Below, piece by piece: positions 42,866 to 52,038 of a DNA stretch of 64,000 bases (position 1 is its first letter; each line of letters opens with the position of its first letter). The stretch lies in the NCBI RefSeq assembly GCF_025215155.1, contig NZ_JALHAM010000122.1; one strand, written 5' to 3'. The notes beneath the pieces were generated by a model. The model worked only from the letters and a program-made list of their open reading frames with translations. It had not been told where the DNA came from and did not search any database. The position numbers and the translations under genes were made by a program. Origin of the DNA: Dryocola clanedunensis (GTDB lineage: Bacteria > Pseudomonadota > Gammaproteobacteria > Enterobacterales > Enterobacteriaceae).

Positions 42866-44326
42866 TCAATCTTCTTCGCTGACTGGACGCTGTCTCGCAA
42901 AAATGACTTCCATCCGCGCGCCGCCCAGTTCGCTGGCGGCGGGGACGATTTCGCCGCTGTACTGCTCGACGATTTCACGGGCGACGGAAAGCCCCACGCC
43001 CTGGCCCGGACGCAGCGTGTCGGCGCGCTGCCCGCGGTCGAAAACAATCGCCCGTTTGCTCTGCGGAATGCCGGGACCGTCGTCGTCCACGTACAGGTGC
43101 AGCGTGTTATCCAACTGGCGGGCAGAGATTTCCACGAACTCCAGACAGTACTTACAGGCATTGTCCAGCACGTTGCCCATCACTTCCATAAAGTCGTTTT
43201 TCTCGCCGATGAAGGTGATTTCCGGTGAAATATCCAGCGAGATATCCACACCTTTCTGCTGGTAAACCTTATTGAGCGCCGAGCAGAGATTATCGAGCAG
43301 CGGGGCGACGGAGTGCAGCTCGCGGCTGAGCAGGGTGCTGTTACCGCGCATGCTGGCCCGGTGCAGGTAATAGCCTATTTGCTGGGAGATGCGGCTGATC
43401 TGCTCGAGCATCATCGGCTCGGCATCCTCGACGCTCAGCTTGCGGGTACGCATAGAGCGCAATGTACTTTGCAGCACCGCCAGCGGTGTTTTCAGGCTGT
43501 GGGTTAAGTCGGTTAAGGTCGTGCGATATTTATCGTAGCGCTCGCGCTCGGTGCGCAGCAGGCGGTTGAGGTTGCGCACCAGGCTTGTCAGCTCGCGGGT
43601 GGTTTCCGGGTTCAGGCTGTCGCGGTCGTGCTTCTCCAGCTCCCGCACCTCTTTCGCCAGCTCTTCTATCGGGCGCAGGCTCCACCAGGCGGCGGCCCAC
43701 AGCAGGGGGATCACCAGCAGCAGGTTGGCGAGCAGCACGTAGATAAACCAGCTCCACACCATGTAAGAGCGCTTCAGTTCGATGGGGATGGTATCGACCA
43801 CCACGACGGTTAACGCGGGCATGGTCGCGGTAGCCGGATACTGATTCACCGCCACCGAGTGCGTCATCTCGTAGTCGTCGTCATCCTCGTGGATGTCTTT
43901 GAGCCTTTCCTGCAGCGGGCTGTCGTTCGCCAGCAGCGCGCGGCTGGTGTCAAAGTTGGCTTCCAGCTCGTGGAAACCGTTGGCGGTCAGCCACTCGGGT
44001 TTGATCTGCTGGACGATGTGCGGCACGTTGCGCTGGGTCCACAGCAGCTTGCCGTGTTCGTCGTAGATCAGCGCCATAGTCGGGCTTTGCAGATTCAGGT
44101 GTTCCGGGATATCGACCTGGATTTTACCGTCGACGCGGGTGGCGAGCGTGTAGAACAGGTTGCTCTCGCCGCGCAGCAGGCGGAAGGTTGTTTTATCGAA
44201 GCTGACGCTGTAGCCGACCAGCGCCACCATGCCGTAGGCGAGAGACAAAACCATGACCACCGCTGCGGTGGCTAACAGGAAGCGAACGCGCAGCGACAGC
44301 GGAAAGAGGTGGCGCAGGTATCTCAT
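42866..44326 (-). CDS. phoQ: Sensor histidine kinase PhoQ
   Basis: Mg2+/antimicrobial-peptide/acid sensor kinase that phosphorylates PhoP. It is 486 residues: TM1 about 16-42, a periplasmic PAS-like sensor with the acidic patch EDDDDYE (146-152), TM2 about 190-215, HAMP domain, phosphoacceptor His276 (DLTHSLKTPLA), and an ATPase domain with DNACKYC, DDGPGIP and GVGLSVAREI. It follows phoP at 2 bases. Confidence 0.97.
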   Translation of the reverse strand: MRYLRHLFPLSLRVRFLLATAAVVMVLSLAYGMVALVGYSVSFDKTTFRLLRGESNLFYTLATRVDGKIQVDIPEHLNLQSPTMALIYDEHGKLLWTQRNVPHIVQQIKPEWLTANGFHELEANFDTSRALLANDSPLQERLKDIHEDDDDYEMTHSVAVNQYPATATMPALTVVVVDTIPIELKRSYMVWSWFIYVLLANLLLVIPLLWAAAWWSLRPIEELAKEVRELEKHDRDSLNPETTRELTSLVRNLNRLLRTERERYDKYRTTLTDLTHSLKTPLAVLQSTLRSMRTRKLSVEDAEPMMLEQISRISQQIGYYLHRASMRGNSTLLSRELHSVAPLLDNLCSALNKVYQQKGVDISLDISPEITFIGEKNDFMEVMGNVLDNACKYCLEFVEISARQLDNTLHLYVDDDGPGIPQSKRAIVFDRGQRADTLRPGQGVGLSVAREIVEQYSGEIVPAASELGGARMEVIFARQRPVSEED

Positions 44327-44328
44327 AT

Positions 44329-45000
44329 TCAGCGCAGGTCGAATCGGTAGCCCTGGCCCCGCACGGTGGTGATGACTTCCGCCTCGTGCTCTGCCTGGAT
44401 TTTCTTACGCAGGCGGCCCATCAGCACGTCGATGGTGTGGCTTTCGCGCAGCTCCGCATCCGGATAGAGCTGCAGCATCAGGGAGTCTTTGCTGACGACC
44501 TTCCCGGCGTTGCGGATCAGCGTCTCCATGATGGTGTACTCGAAGGCGGTAAGCTTGATGAGATTGTCGTTAACGGAGAGCTCGCGGCGGGACAAATCCA
44601 CCTGGAAAGGCGGCATGGAGATAAGCTGTGAGGCAAGCCCGCTGTTGCGGCGCATCAGCGCCTGCATGCGTGCAATGACCTCTTCGACGTGGAAAGGTTT
44701 GGTGACGTAGTCGTCTGCGCCCGCGCCCAGCACTTCCACCTTGTCCTGCCAGCCTTCGCGGGCGGTCAGCACCATAATCGGGATCGTCACATCGTGGCTG
44801 CGCCAGCGGCGGATCATGCTCATGCCGTCTTCATCGGGCAGCCCGAGATCGACAATAGCGATGTCCGGCGTGTGCTCGTTTAAGAAGTAGTCTGCCTCTT
44901 TGGCATCTTCAGCGGCATCCACCTGGTGACCTGCTTCACGCAGCTGCACCTGCAGGTGGTGACGTAACAGGGCATTATCTTCCACAACCAGAACGCGCAT
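44329..45000 (-). CDS. phoP: Response regulator PhoP
   Basis: OmpR-family transcription factor of the Mg2+/virulence regulon, 223 residues. The receiver domain has Asp51 as phosphoacceptor (IVDLGLPDEDG). The C-terminal winged helix includes LTAFEYTIMETLIRNAGKVVSK. Autoregulated through the PhoP box at 45062-45078. Confidence 0.98.
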   Translation of the reverse strand: MRVLVVEDNALLRHHLQVQLREAGHQVDAAEDAKEADYFLNEHTPDIAIVDLGLPDEDGMSMIRRWRSHDVTIPIMVLTAREGWQDKVEVLGAGADDYVTKPFHVEEVIARMQALMRRNSGLASQLISMPPFQVDLSRRELSVNDNLIKLTAFEYTIMETLIRNAGKVVSKDSLMLQLYPDAELRESHTIDVLMGRLRKKIQAEHEAEVITTVRGQGYRFDLR

Positions 45001-45043
45001 TGTTCTTCCTCAGGCTATTAATGGCTTTGATAGTTTAACGCGA

Positions 45044-45078
45044 ATTATGACGGGGAGGGGGTAAACCTTGAATAAACA
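45044..45078 (-). promoter_or_regulatory. phoPQ promoter with PhoP box
   Basis: On the minus strand TGTTTA-TTCAA-GGTTTA (complement of 45062-45078) is a perfect PhoP box. A CATAAT -10 (complement of 45044-45049) lies 12 bases downstream, the usual spacing for PhoP-activated promoters. Confidence 0.9.
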
Positions 45079-45097
45079 ACGGGGAATGTGAGGGAAA

Positions 45098-45168
45098 GTG
45101 GTGGATGGCGCAAGCTTATCCACCCTACGTCTGGAGAAAGCGTAGGGCGGGTAGGCCTGCGTCAGGAG
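45098..45168. repeat. Degenerate REP pair between phoP and purB
   Basis: GTGGATGGCGCAAGCTTATC (45102-45121) and GTAGGGCGGGTAGGCCTGCGTC are decayed units of the same repeat family found at 5.0, 16.5, 28.8 and 30.3 kb. Confidence 0.7.
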
Positions 45169-45171
45169 AAC

Positions 45172-46542
45172 TTACTTCAGCTCATCAACCATGGTGATTG
45201 CGCGGCCAATATAGTTGGCTGGCGTCATCTGCTTCAGACGAGTTTTCTCGTCTTCCGGCAGCGCCAGGCTGTCGATAAACTGCTTCATGCCTTCGGCGTC
45301 CACGCGTTTGCCGCGGGTCAGCTCTTTGAGCTTCTCGTACGGTTTTTCGATGCCGTAGCGGCGCATCACGGTCTGGATTGGCTCCGCCAGCACTTCCCAG
45401 TTCAGATCCAGCTCGGCCAGCAGGCGGTCGCGGTTCACTTCCAGCTTGCTCACGCCCTTAAGCGTTGACTGGTACGCGATCAGCGCGTAGCCGATGCCCA
45501 CGCCCAGGTTACGCAGCACGGTGGAATCCGTCAGGTCACGCTGCCAGCGGGACACCGGCAGCTTGCTCGCCAGATGTTGCAGCATGGCGTTGGACAGGCC
45601 CAGGTTGCCTTCGGAGTTTTCGAAGTCGATTGGGTTGACCTTGTGCGGCATGGTGGACGAGCCGATTTCACCGGCGATGGTCTTCTGCTTAAAGTGGTTC
45701 AGGGCGATGTAGCCCCACACGTCGCGGTCGAAGTCGATCAGGATGGTGTTGAAGCGCGCCACGCAGTCAAACAGCTCGGCGATATAGTCGTGCGGCTCGA
45801 TCTGGGTGGTGTACGGGTTCCACTGGATGCCCAGCGAAGTCACGAACTCTTCGCTGAACTGGTGCCAGTCAACTTCCGGGTAGGCGGCGATGTGGGCGTT
45901 GTAGTTGCCGACCGCGCCGTTGATTTTGCCGAGGATCTCGACGTTACCTAACTGGCGGAACTGGCGCTCCATGCGGTAGGCCACGTTCGCCATCTCTTTG
46001 CCCATAGTCGACGGCGTTGCCGGCTGGCCGTGGGTGCGGGAGAGCAGCGGGATATCGCGATACTGCACCGACAGGTCTTTCACCGCGTCAATCAGCTTGC
46101 GCCAGTACGGCAGCACCACTTCCTGGCGAGCCGTTTGCAGCATCAGCGCATGGGAGAGGTTGTTGATGTCTTCCGAGGTGCAGGCGAAGTGGATAAATTC
46201 CGATACCGCGTGCAGGGCGGGGATCGCCTCGACCTTCTCTTTCAGGAAGTACTCAACGGCCTTCACGTCGTGGTTGGTCGTGCGCTCGATGGTTTTGATG
46301 CGCGCGGCATCTTCTTCGCTGAACTCCGCGACGATTTTATCAAGGTAACCGTTTGCGTCGGCGTCAAAAGCAGGAACTTCCTTGATCGCTGGGTGCGCGG
46401 CTAATTTTTGCAGCCAGCGAACTTCGACCTGGACGCGAAATTTCAGCAGGCCGAACTCGCTGAAAATAGCGCGCAGCGCGCTGACTTTGTCGCCGTAGCG
46501 TCCATCTACGGGGGAAACGGCGGTCAGTGAGGATAATTCCAT
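45172..46542 (-). CDS. purB: Adenylosuccinate lyase PurB
   Basis: Catalyses two beta-eliminations in purine synthesis (SAICAR to AICAR, adenylosuccinate to AMP). It is 456 residues of the fumarase/aspartase superfamily, with the signature GSSTMPHKVNPIDFENSEG (about 294-312) and the catalytic His region in SRTHGQPATPSTMG. Last gene of the leftward rluE-nudJ-mnmA-hflD-purB cluster. Confidence 0.97.
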   Translation of the reverse strand: MELSSLTAVSPVDGRYGDKVSALRAIFSEFGLLKFRVQVEVRWLQKLAAHPAIKEVPAFDADANGYLDKIVAEFSEEDAARIKTIERTTNHDVKAVEYFLKEKVEAIPALHAVSEFIHFACTSEDINNLSHALMLQTARQEVVLPYWRKLIDAVKDLSVQYRDIPLLSRTHGQPATPSTMGKEMANVAYRMERQFRQLGNVEILGKINGAVGNYNAHIAAYPEVDWHQFSEEFVTSLGIQWNPYTTQIEPHDYIAELFDCVARFNTILIDFDRDVWGYIALNHFKQKTIAGEIGSSTMPHKVNPIDFENSEGNLGLSNAMLQHLASKLPVSRWQRDLTDSTVLRNLGVGIGYALIAYQSTLKGVSKLEVNRDRLLAELDLNWEVLAEPIQTVMRRYGIEKPYEKLKELTRGKRVDAEGMKQFIDSLALPEDEKTRLKQMTPANYIGRAITMVDELK

Positions 46543-46562
46543 AAGTTACAACTCCAGAGAGG

Positions 46563-47192
46563 TTAACAATGAGCAAGAATTTGTTTAGCCTGCGTGCACA
46601 GGCGATTACGGGAAAACATGAGCTGCAGGCGGCCACCGCCAACCTGGTGCCACAGCACCGCGGCGCGAATGCCGGCCAGCAGCGAGGCACGAACTTTGCT
46701 CTGCACCTGCGGGCTTTGCAGCACGGCAGGGGAGCCGGTGACCTGGATGCGCGGCCCAAGCGGGCTTATCACATCGACATAAATGCCCGCCATGGCGCTG
46801 AGCAGGGTGTCGGATTCCAGATCGAAATGCTCAAGCTGACGCTGTAGCCCGGCGATGCTTGAGCCGAGCTTGTCCATCGCGCCTTTGCTGCCGTGCAGCT
46901 TGCGCTCGAGCACCATCAGGCTCAGGGTGTAACGCGTCAGCTCGGCGTTCAGGCCCTGGCGGTTGCTGGCGTTCAGCACGCCGAGCAGCGTTTCCAGGCC
47001 CAGCTTAAGGTTGGCCTCGCTGCCGCCAAACACGCCGAGCGTTGAGCCGGGGTTAAGATCGATAACACTATTGAGGGCGACATGCAGCGCGTCCTGGTCG
47101 CAGTGGCCCTGATGGGCAAGCTGCTGAACCAGACGGGCCGACTGGCAGATACCTGCCAGCGCGAGAGTAATGTCGAAATAATTCTTAGCCAC
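46563..47192 (-). CDS. hflD: HflD, lysogenization regulator
   Basis: 209-residue peripheral membrane protein. In E. coli HflD binds lambda CII and lowers lysogeny; its host role is unclear. It is helical, opens MAKNYFDITLALAGICQSARLVQQLAHQG and has the conserved LGVFGG and GLLQ-type segments. It sits 20 bases before purB and after mnmA as in E. coli. Confidence 0.94.
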   Translation of the reverse strand: MAKNYFDITLALAGICQSARLVQQLAHQGHCDQDALHVALNSVIDLNPGSTLGVFGGSEANLKLGLETLLGVLNASNRQGLNAELTRYTLSLMVLERKLHGSKGAMDKLGSSIAGLQRQLEHFDLESDTLLSAMAGIYVDVISPLGPRIQVTGSPAVLQSPQVQSKVRASLLAGIRAAVLWHQVGGGRLQLMFSRNRLCTQAKQILAHC

Positions 47193-47215
47193 AGTGTATC
47201 GTCCTTGTCCGCAAT

Positions 47216-48325
47216 TTAGTCGATGAGAGGCAAACGCTGTTCAATAATGCCGCCGCCGAGGCACACTTCGCCGAGGTAAAACACCGCGGACTGGCCTGGC
47301 GTCACTGCCGCAACCGGCTCTTCGAAACGCACTTCAATGCGGTCCGCGTCCAGCGGCGTGATGATGCAGGGAATATCTGTCTGGCGGTAACGGGTTTTCA
47401 CCGTGCAGCGCAGCGGCGCGGTCAGCGTTTCGCGATCCACCCAGTGCAGCTGCTGGGCAATCAGGCCCACGGACATCAGACGAGGGTGATCGCCGCCCTG
47501 GGCCACGATCAGAATGTTGTTTTCTACGTCTTTATCGACAACGTACCACGGTTCTTCGCTGCCTTCTTTGGTGCCGCCGATACCCAGGCCTTTACGCTGA
47601 CCAAGGGTGTGGTACATCAGCCCCTGGTGCTCGCCCACGGCTTCGCCGTCAACGGTAAGGATTTTACCCGGCTGGGCAGGGAGGTAGCGGCCGAGGAACT
47701 CGCGGAATTTGCGCTCGCCGATAAAACAGATGCCGGTGGAGTCTTTTTTCTTCGCGGTGATGAGATCCAGCTCTTCGGCAATGTGGCGCACTTCTGGTTT
47801 TTCTAATTCGCCAACCGGGAACAGGCTCTGCGCGATTTGCTCGTGGCCGAGCGTATAGAGGAAGTAGCTCTGGTCTTTGTTGCCGTCCAGGCCGCGCAGC
47901 AGCTGGCTTTTGCCGTCTACGTCGGCGCGACGCACGTAGTGGCCGGTCGCGATGTAGTCGGCACCTAGATCTTCTGCGGCGAACTCAAGGAAGGCTTTGA
48001 ATTTGATCTCTTTGTTGCACAGGATATCCGGGTTTGGCGTGCGCCCGGCCTTGTACTCTTCCAGGAAGTGTTCAAAGACGTTATCCCAGTATTCGGCAGC
48101 AAAGTTGACGGTATGCAGTTCAATGCCGAGCTTGTCGCAAACGGCCTGCGCGTCCGCCAGATCTGCGGCTGCGGTACAGTACTCCTCGCCATCATCCTCT
48201 TCCCAGTTCTTCATGAACAGGCCTTCCACCTTGTAACCCTGTTGTTGCAACAGGTAAGCGGAAACGGAGGAATCAACACCGCCGGACATCCCGACGATCA
48301 CTTTTTTCTGGCTGTTATCAGACAT
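47216..48325 (-). CDS. mnmA: tRNA-specific 2-thiouridylase MnmA
   Basis: Thiolates U34 of tRNA-Lys, -Glu and -Gln using sulfur relayed by TusE. It is 369 residues. It has a PP-loop GMSGGVDSSV (residues 13-22), catalytic cysteines in NPDILCNKEIKF and DSTGICFIGERKF, and the TGHYVR segment. Confidence 0.97.
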   Translation of the reverse strand: MSDNSQKKVIVGMSGGVDSSVSAYLLQQQGYKVEGLFMKNWEEDDGEEYCTAAADLADAQAVCDKLGIELHTVNFAAEYWDNVFEHFLEEYKAGRTPNPDILCNKEIKFKAFLEFAAEDLGADYIATGHYVRRADVDGKSQLLRGLDGNKDQSYFLYTLGHEQIAQSLFPVGELEKPEVRHIAEELDLITAKKKDSTGICFIGERKFREFLGRYLPAQPGKILTVDGEAVGEHQGLMYHTLGQRKGLGIGGTKEGSEEPWYVVDKDVENNILIVAQGGDHPRLMSVGLIAQQLHWVDRETLTAPLRCTVKTRYRQTDIPCIITPLDADRIEVRFEEPVAAVTPGQSAVFYLGEVCLGGGIIEQRLPLID

Positions 48326-48390
48326 GGAGTACTCACGACATTGAACTTAAAGGCGGCGTATTCTATCACGCATCCCCGGCCCTGGCACCC

Positions 48391-48840
48391 TTAACTAAAG
48401 GGCCAGTTGAACGCGCCGAGCACGGCGAGCGGATAACGTTCCGCTTTCTGATAACAGCGAATACTTTCCGCCACCAGCGGCGAGCGTAAATTATCTGCGT
48501 TAACAATTTGTTGCGCATCCAGCCACAGGCAGCGATCGATATCGCTGTCGTGAGGTTCGGTTGGCAGCTGCTCCGGCAAATCTATCGAAAAAAGAAAGCG
48601 CAGGAAGGGCGTTTTATCCGGAGCTATCCACTGGTGCATGCGGATGAAGGTTTGCGGCTCGGCGCGAATGCCGGTTTCTTCATACAGCTCGCGGCTGGCG
48701 GCCTGAATCAGCGTTTCATCGGCTTCCAGATGTCCGGCGGGCTGGTTCCAGAGCGCCCTGCCGTTGATGGTCTCTTCAACAACCAGAAACTTCCCCTGCG
48801 CCTGAACCACGCAGGCGACGGTCACGTGCGGTTTAAACAT
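48391..48840 (-). CDS. nudJ: Nudix phosphatase NudJ
   Basis: Nudix hydrolase (thiamine-pyrophosphate/nucleotide phosphatase activity in E. coli), 149 residues. The Nudix box runs GHLEADETLIQAASRELYEE followed by TGI. It starts 9 bases after the rluE stop. Confidence 0.95.
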   Translation of the reverse strand: MFKPHVTVACVVQAQGKFLVVEETINGRALWNQPAGHLEADETLIQAASRELYEETGIRAEPQTFIRMHQWIAPDKTPFLRFLFSIDLPEQLPTEPHDSDIDRCLWLDAQQIVNADNLRSPLVAESIRCYQKAERYPLAVLGAFNWPFS

Positions 48841-48849
48841 GCGTTTTCC

Positions 48850-49482
48850 TTAAATGCTGTCCAGCGGGATTTCCCGCCATTCTCCGGGGGCTAAATCCGA
48901 TAATTCCAGATTGCCCATAGCAAAGCGAACCAGGCGCAGCGTTGGATAGCCGACGTGCGCCGTCATTCTTCTGACCTGGCGGTTGCGGCCTTCGTAAAGC
49001 GTGATTTTCAGCCAGCTGGTGGGGATAGCCTTGCGCTCGCGAATCGGCGGATTACGCGCCCATATCCACTCCGGCTCTTCAACCAGCTCGGCGCCTGCGG
49101 GCAGGGTGGGGCCGTCGTTCAGCGTGACGCCGTTACGCAGCGCCTCTAACGCTTCCTGCGTTGGCTCGCCCTCCACCTGCACGTAGTAAATTTTTCCGGT
49201 TTTTTTGCCCGGCTGGGTGAGCTGCGCCTGGAGCTGACCGTCGTTGGTCAGCACCAGCAGGCCTTCGCTGTCGCGGTCAAGACGCCCGGCGGCGTAAATA
49301 CCTTGTAACGGGATGTAATCTTTCAGCGTGCTGCGTCCCGCTTCGTCTGTGAACTGCGGCAGCACATCGTAGGGTTTATTGAAGATAACCAGCCGCTTCG
49401 GTCCACGGTCCGCGGGTTTTTTGGCAGGACGGCGGGTGCTGAATCGTTTAACTGTTGGATTTCTAAAAGAAGTTTTATTCAT
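48850..49482 (-). CDS. rluE: 23S rRNA pseudouridine-2457 synthase RluE
   Basis: RsuA-family pseudouridine synthase without the S4 domain, 210 residues. The catalytic Asp is in AAGRLDRDSEGLLVLTNDG, and the GRNRQVRRM motif lies near the C-terminus. The basic N-terminal arm is typical. Divergent from icd. Confidence 0.95.
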   Translation of the reverse strand: MNKTSFRNPTVKRFSTRRPAKKPADRGPKRLVIFNKPYDVLPQFTDEAGRSTLKDYIPLQGIYAAGRLDRDSEGLLVLTNDGQLQAQLTQPGKKTGKIYYVQVEGEPTQEALEALRNGVTLNDGPTLPAGAELVEEPEWIWARNPPIRERKAIPTSWLKITLYEGRNRQVRRMTAHVGYPTLRLVRFAMGNLELSDLAPGEWREIPLDSI

Positions 49483-49616
49483 AGTGTTTTCAGACGGTAG
49501 CGATTAACGCATTATAACGGAAATCACCAGTGATTGGCGCGGGCCTGATATTCAAGTAGTATTGACACGCATATTACAAATCATTAACAAAACAGAAGCG
49601 CTCGAAGGAGAGGTTA
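49483..49616. promoter_or_regulatory. Divergent rluE / icd promoter region
   Basis: TTGACA at 49562-49567 is a good -35 for icd. AT-rich ATTACAAATCATTAACAAAA follows, resembling ArcA-type half sites. GGAGAGG (49607-49613) is the icd ribosome-binding site. Confidence 0.55.
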
Positions 49617-50867
49617 ATGGAAAGCAAAGTAGTTGTTCCGGCGGAAGGTAAAAAGATCACCCTGCAAGATGGCAAACTGAACGTTCCTCACAACCCGGTC
49701 ATTCCTTTCATTGAAGGTGATGGTATCGGTGTGGACGTGACGCCAGCCATGATCAAAGTGGTGGATGCCGCCGTGCAGAAGGCCTACAAGGGCGAGCGGA
49801 AAATTTCCTGGATGGAAATCTATACCGGCGAAAAATCTACCGAACTGTACGGCCAGGACGTCTGGCTACCAGAAGAGACTCTGGACCTGATTCGTGACTA
49901 CCGCGTGGCCATCAAAGGCCCTCTGACCACCCCGGTCGGTGGCGGTATTCGTTCCCTGAACGTTGCGCTGCGCCAGCAGCTCGACCTGTACGTCTGTCTG
50001 CGCCCGGTGCGTTACTATGCGGGCACGCCAAGCCCGGTAAAACGCCCTGAAGAAACCAACATGGTCATCTTCCGTGAAAACTCAGAAGATATCTATGCGG
50101 GCATCGAGTGGAAAGCGGACAGCGCCGAAGCGGAAAAAGTCATCAAATTCCTGCGCGATGAGATGGGCGTAACGAAAATTCGTTTCCCTGAACACTGCGG
50201 TATCGGCATCAAGCCTTGCTCCGAAGAAGGCACCAAACGCCTGGTTCGTGCAGCCATCGAGTACGCGATCACCAACGACCGTGATTCCGTGACCCTGGTG
50301 CACAAAGGCAACATCATGAAGTTCACCGAAGGTGCTTTCAAAGACTGGGGTTACCAGCTGGCTCGCGAAGAGTTTGGCGGCGAGCTTATCGACGGCGGCC
50401 CATGGGTGAAAATCAAGAACCCAAATACCGGCAAAGAGATCGTTGTGAAAGACGTGATCGCCGATGCGTTCCTGCAGCAGATCCTGCTGCGTCCTGCTGA
50501 ATACGACGTGATTGCCTGTATGAACCTGAACGGTGACTACATCTCTGACGCGCTGGCAGCGCAGGTTGGCGGCATCGGTATCGCACCGGGCGCCAACATC
50601 GGTGACGAATGCGCGCTGTTCGAAGCCACCCACGGCACCGCACCAAAATATGCAGGTCAGGATAAAGTGAACCCAGGTTCCATCATCCTCTCCGCAGAAA
50701 TGATGCTCCGTCATATGGAATGGTTCGAAGCGGCTGATCTGATCGTTAAAGGGATGGAAGGCGCGATCAACGCCAAAACCGTAACCTACGATTTCGAACG
50801 CCTGATGGACGGCGCTAAGCTGCTGAAATGTTCAGAGTTTGGCGACGCTATCATTAAAAACATGTAA
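49617..50867 (+). CDS. icd: Isocitrate dehydrogenase (NADP)
   Basis: TCA-cycle enzyme converting isocitrate to 2-oxoglutarate, 416 residues. Ser113, the AceK phosphorylation site, is in GGGIRSLNVALRQ. The substrate and metal residues lie in RENSEDIYAG and the GDYISDALAAQ region. The 3' end is a classic attachment site for phages such as e14 and 21, and here it is repeated twice downstream (56666 and 60078). The last ~165 bases of this gene may have been supplied by an integrating element. Confidence 0.98.
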   Translation: MESKVVVPAEGKKITLQDGKLNVPHNPVIPFIEGDGIGVDVTPAMIKVVDAAVQKAYKGERKISWMEIYTGEKSTELYGQDVWLPEETLDLIRDYRVAIKGPLTTPVGGGIRSLNVALRQQLDLYVCLRPVRYYAGTPSPVKRPEETNMVIFRENSEDIYAGIEWKADSAEAEKVIKFLRDEMGVTKIRFPEHCGIGIKPCSEEGTKRLVRAAIEYAITNDRDSVTLVHKGNIMKFTEGAFKDWGYQLAREEFGGELIDGGPWVKIKNPNTGKEIVVKDVIADAFLQQILLRPAEYDVIACMNLNGDYISDALAAQVGGIGIAPGANIGDECALFEATHGTAPKYAGQDKVNPGSIILSAEMMLRHMEWFEAADLIVKGMEGAINAKTVTYDFERLMDGAKLLKCSEFGDAIIKNM

Positions 50868-50944
50868 CTCGCTTCTGCGGGTTATGTGATGAACGGGAGC
50901 CTTATGGCTCCCGTTTTTATTATTAGCTTTCGAATAGTTATCAA
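50704..50944. repeat. icd 3'-end direct repeat, left copy
   Basis: 241 bases shared with 56666-56906 (4 mismatches, all synonymous third positions within the first ~120 bases; the rest identical). It covers the icd end, its terminator and a short tail to TTATCAA, and marks an insertion of 5,962 bases. Confidence 0.93.
50890..50921 (+). terminator. icd terminator
   Basis: The stem ACGGGAGCC / GGCTCCCGT with a 4-base TTAT loop is followed by TTTTATTATT. An identical copy lies at 56852-56883. Confidence 0.92.
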
Positions 50945-51176
50945 AATAGGCTTTCTAATCTCCTGCTTTAAGGCTTTGCTTAACCACTAACATCATGAAA
51001 CTAATCACTTCGGCAATGAGATTAAGAGACAGCAGAACGGCAAACAACTCTGCGGCGTTAAACAAATTGGCCTTAGAGGGGATCAAGTTATGTTTAGGAT
51101 ATCTGATAAGTCGTAATTTCATAAGTATGGTAGAAAAATTGTTGCTGCTAGATAGAAAACTAACTTATCACTGGAC
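50945..51176. other. Gap between icd repeat and IS element
   Basis: About 230 AT-rich bases. A 66-codon frame from 50995 runs into the IS end, but lacks a clear ribosome-binding site and family resemblance. I treat it as unsupported. Confidence 0.35.
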
Positions 51177-52038
51177 TGACCTGCCCCCAGGATAAGATAC
51201 AACACTCAGTTAGTAACGTTGGAATCTTCATTCTCAGAATTACCATTTCTCCAGATCGCCGCAAATTCAGACGGCGTCTGATAATACAGCGCGGAGTGCG
51301 GGCGGCACTCGTTATAATCCTGACGCCATTCACTGATGGTTTTCCTGCATGATTGACGTCACTGAACCAGTGTTCATTCATACATTCATTGAGAAAGCGT
51401 CCGTTAAAACTTTCAATAAATCCGTTCTGTGTCGACTTGCCGAGCCGGATAAGTCGCAGCTCCACACCATGCTCAAAGGCCCATTGATCGAGCGCGCGGC
51501 TGGTAAATTCAGGGCCCTGATCAGTTCTTATCGCCGCGGGATAGCCGCGAAACAGCACAATACTGTCCAGAATACGCGTGACCTGCACGCCTGAAATCCC
51601 GAAGGCAACGGTTACCGTCAGGCACTCCTTCGTGAAGCCATCCACGCAGGTCAGGCACTTGATCCTGCGACCGTTGGCCAGCGCGCCCATGACAAAATCC
51701 ATCGACCAGGTCAGATTAGGCGCCGCCGGGCGGAGCAGCGGCAGACGTTCTGTTGCCAGCCCTTTACGACGTCGTCTGCGTTTTACGCCCAGTCTATTGA
51801 GATGGTAGAGCCGGTATACTCGCTTGTGATTAACATGAATCCTTTCGCGGCGCAGCAGCTGCCAGATGCGACGGTAGCCAAAACGCCTGTGCTCCAGTGC
51901 CAGTTCGGTGATGCGTCCGGATAAATGCGCATCCGATGTCAGACGATGCGCTTCGTAACAGCAGGTCGACAGGGACAAACCTGTGAGTTTACAGGCACGT
52001 CGTTGCAACAGACCGGCCGCATGACACATCAACACCAT
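51160..52038 (-). pseudogene. IS3-family transposase OrfB, frameshifted near the C-terminus
   Basis: DDE transposase: helix-turn-helix-like N-terminus, the rve catalytic core with WSMDFV (first Asp), RTDQGPEF (second Asp) and FIESFNGR (Glu). After HWFSDVNHA the frame shifts near 51344-51347 by loss of one base. In the other frame the normal end resumes (KTISEWRQDYNECRPHSALYYQ to a stop at 51206-51208). The open frame as it stands reads 292 residues past the IS end. The catalytic residues remain, but the conserved C-terminus is lost. Confidence 0.85.
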
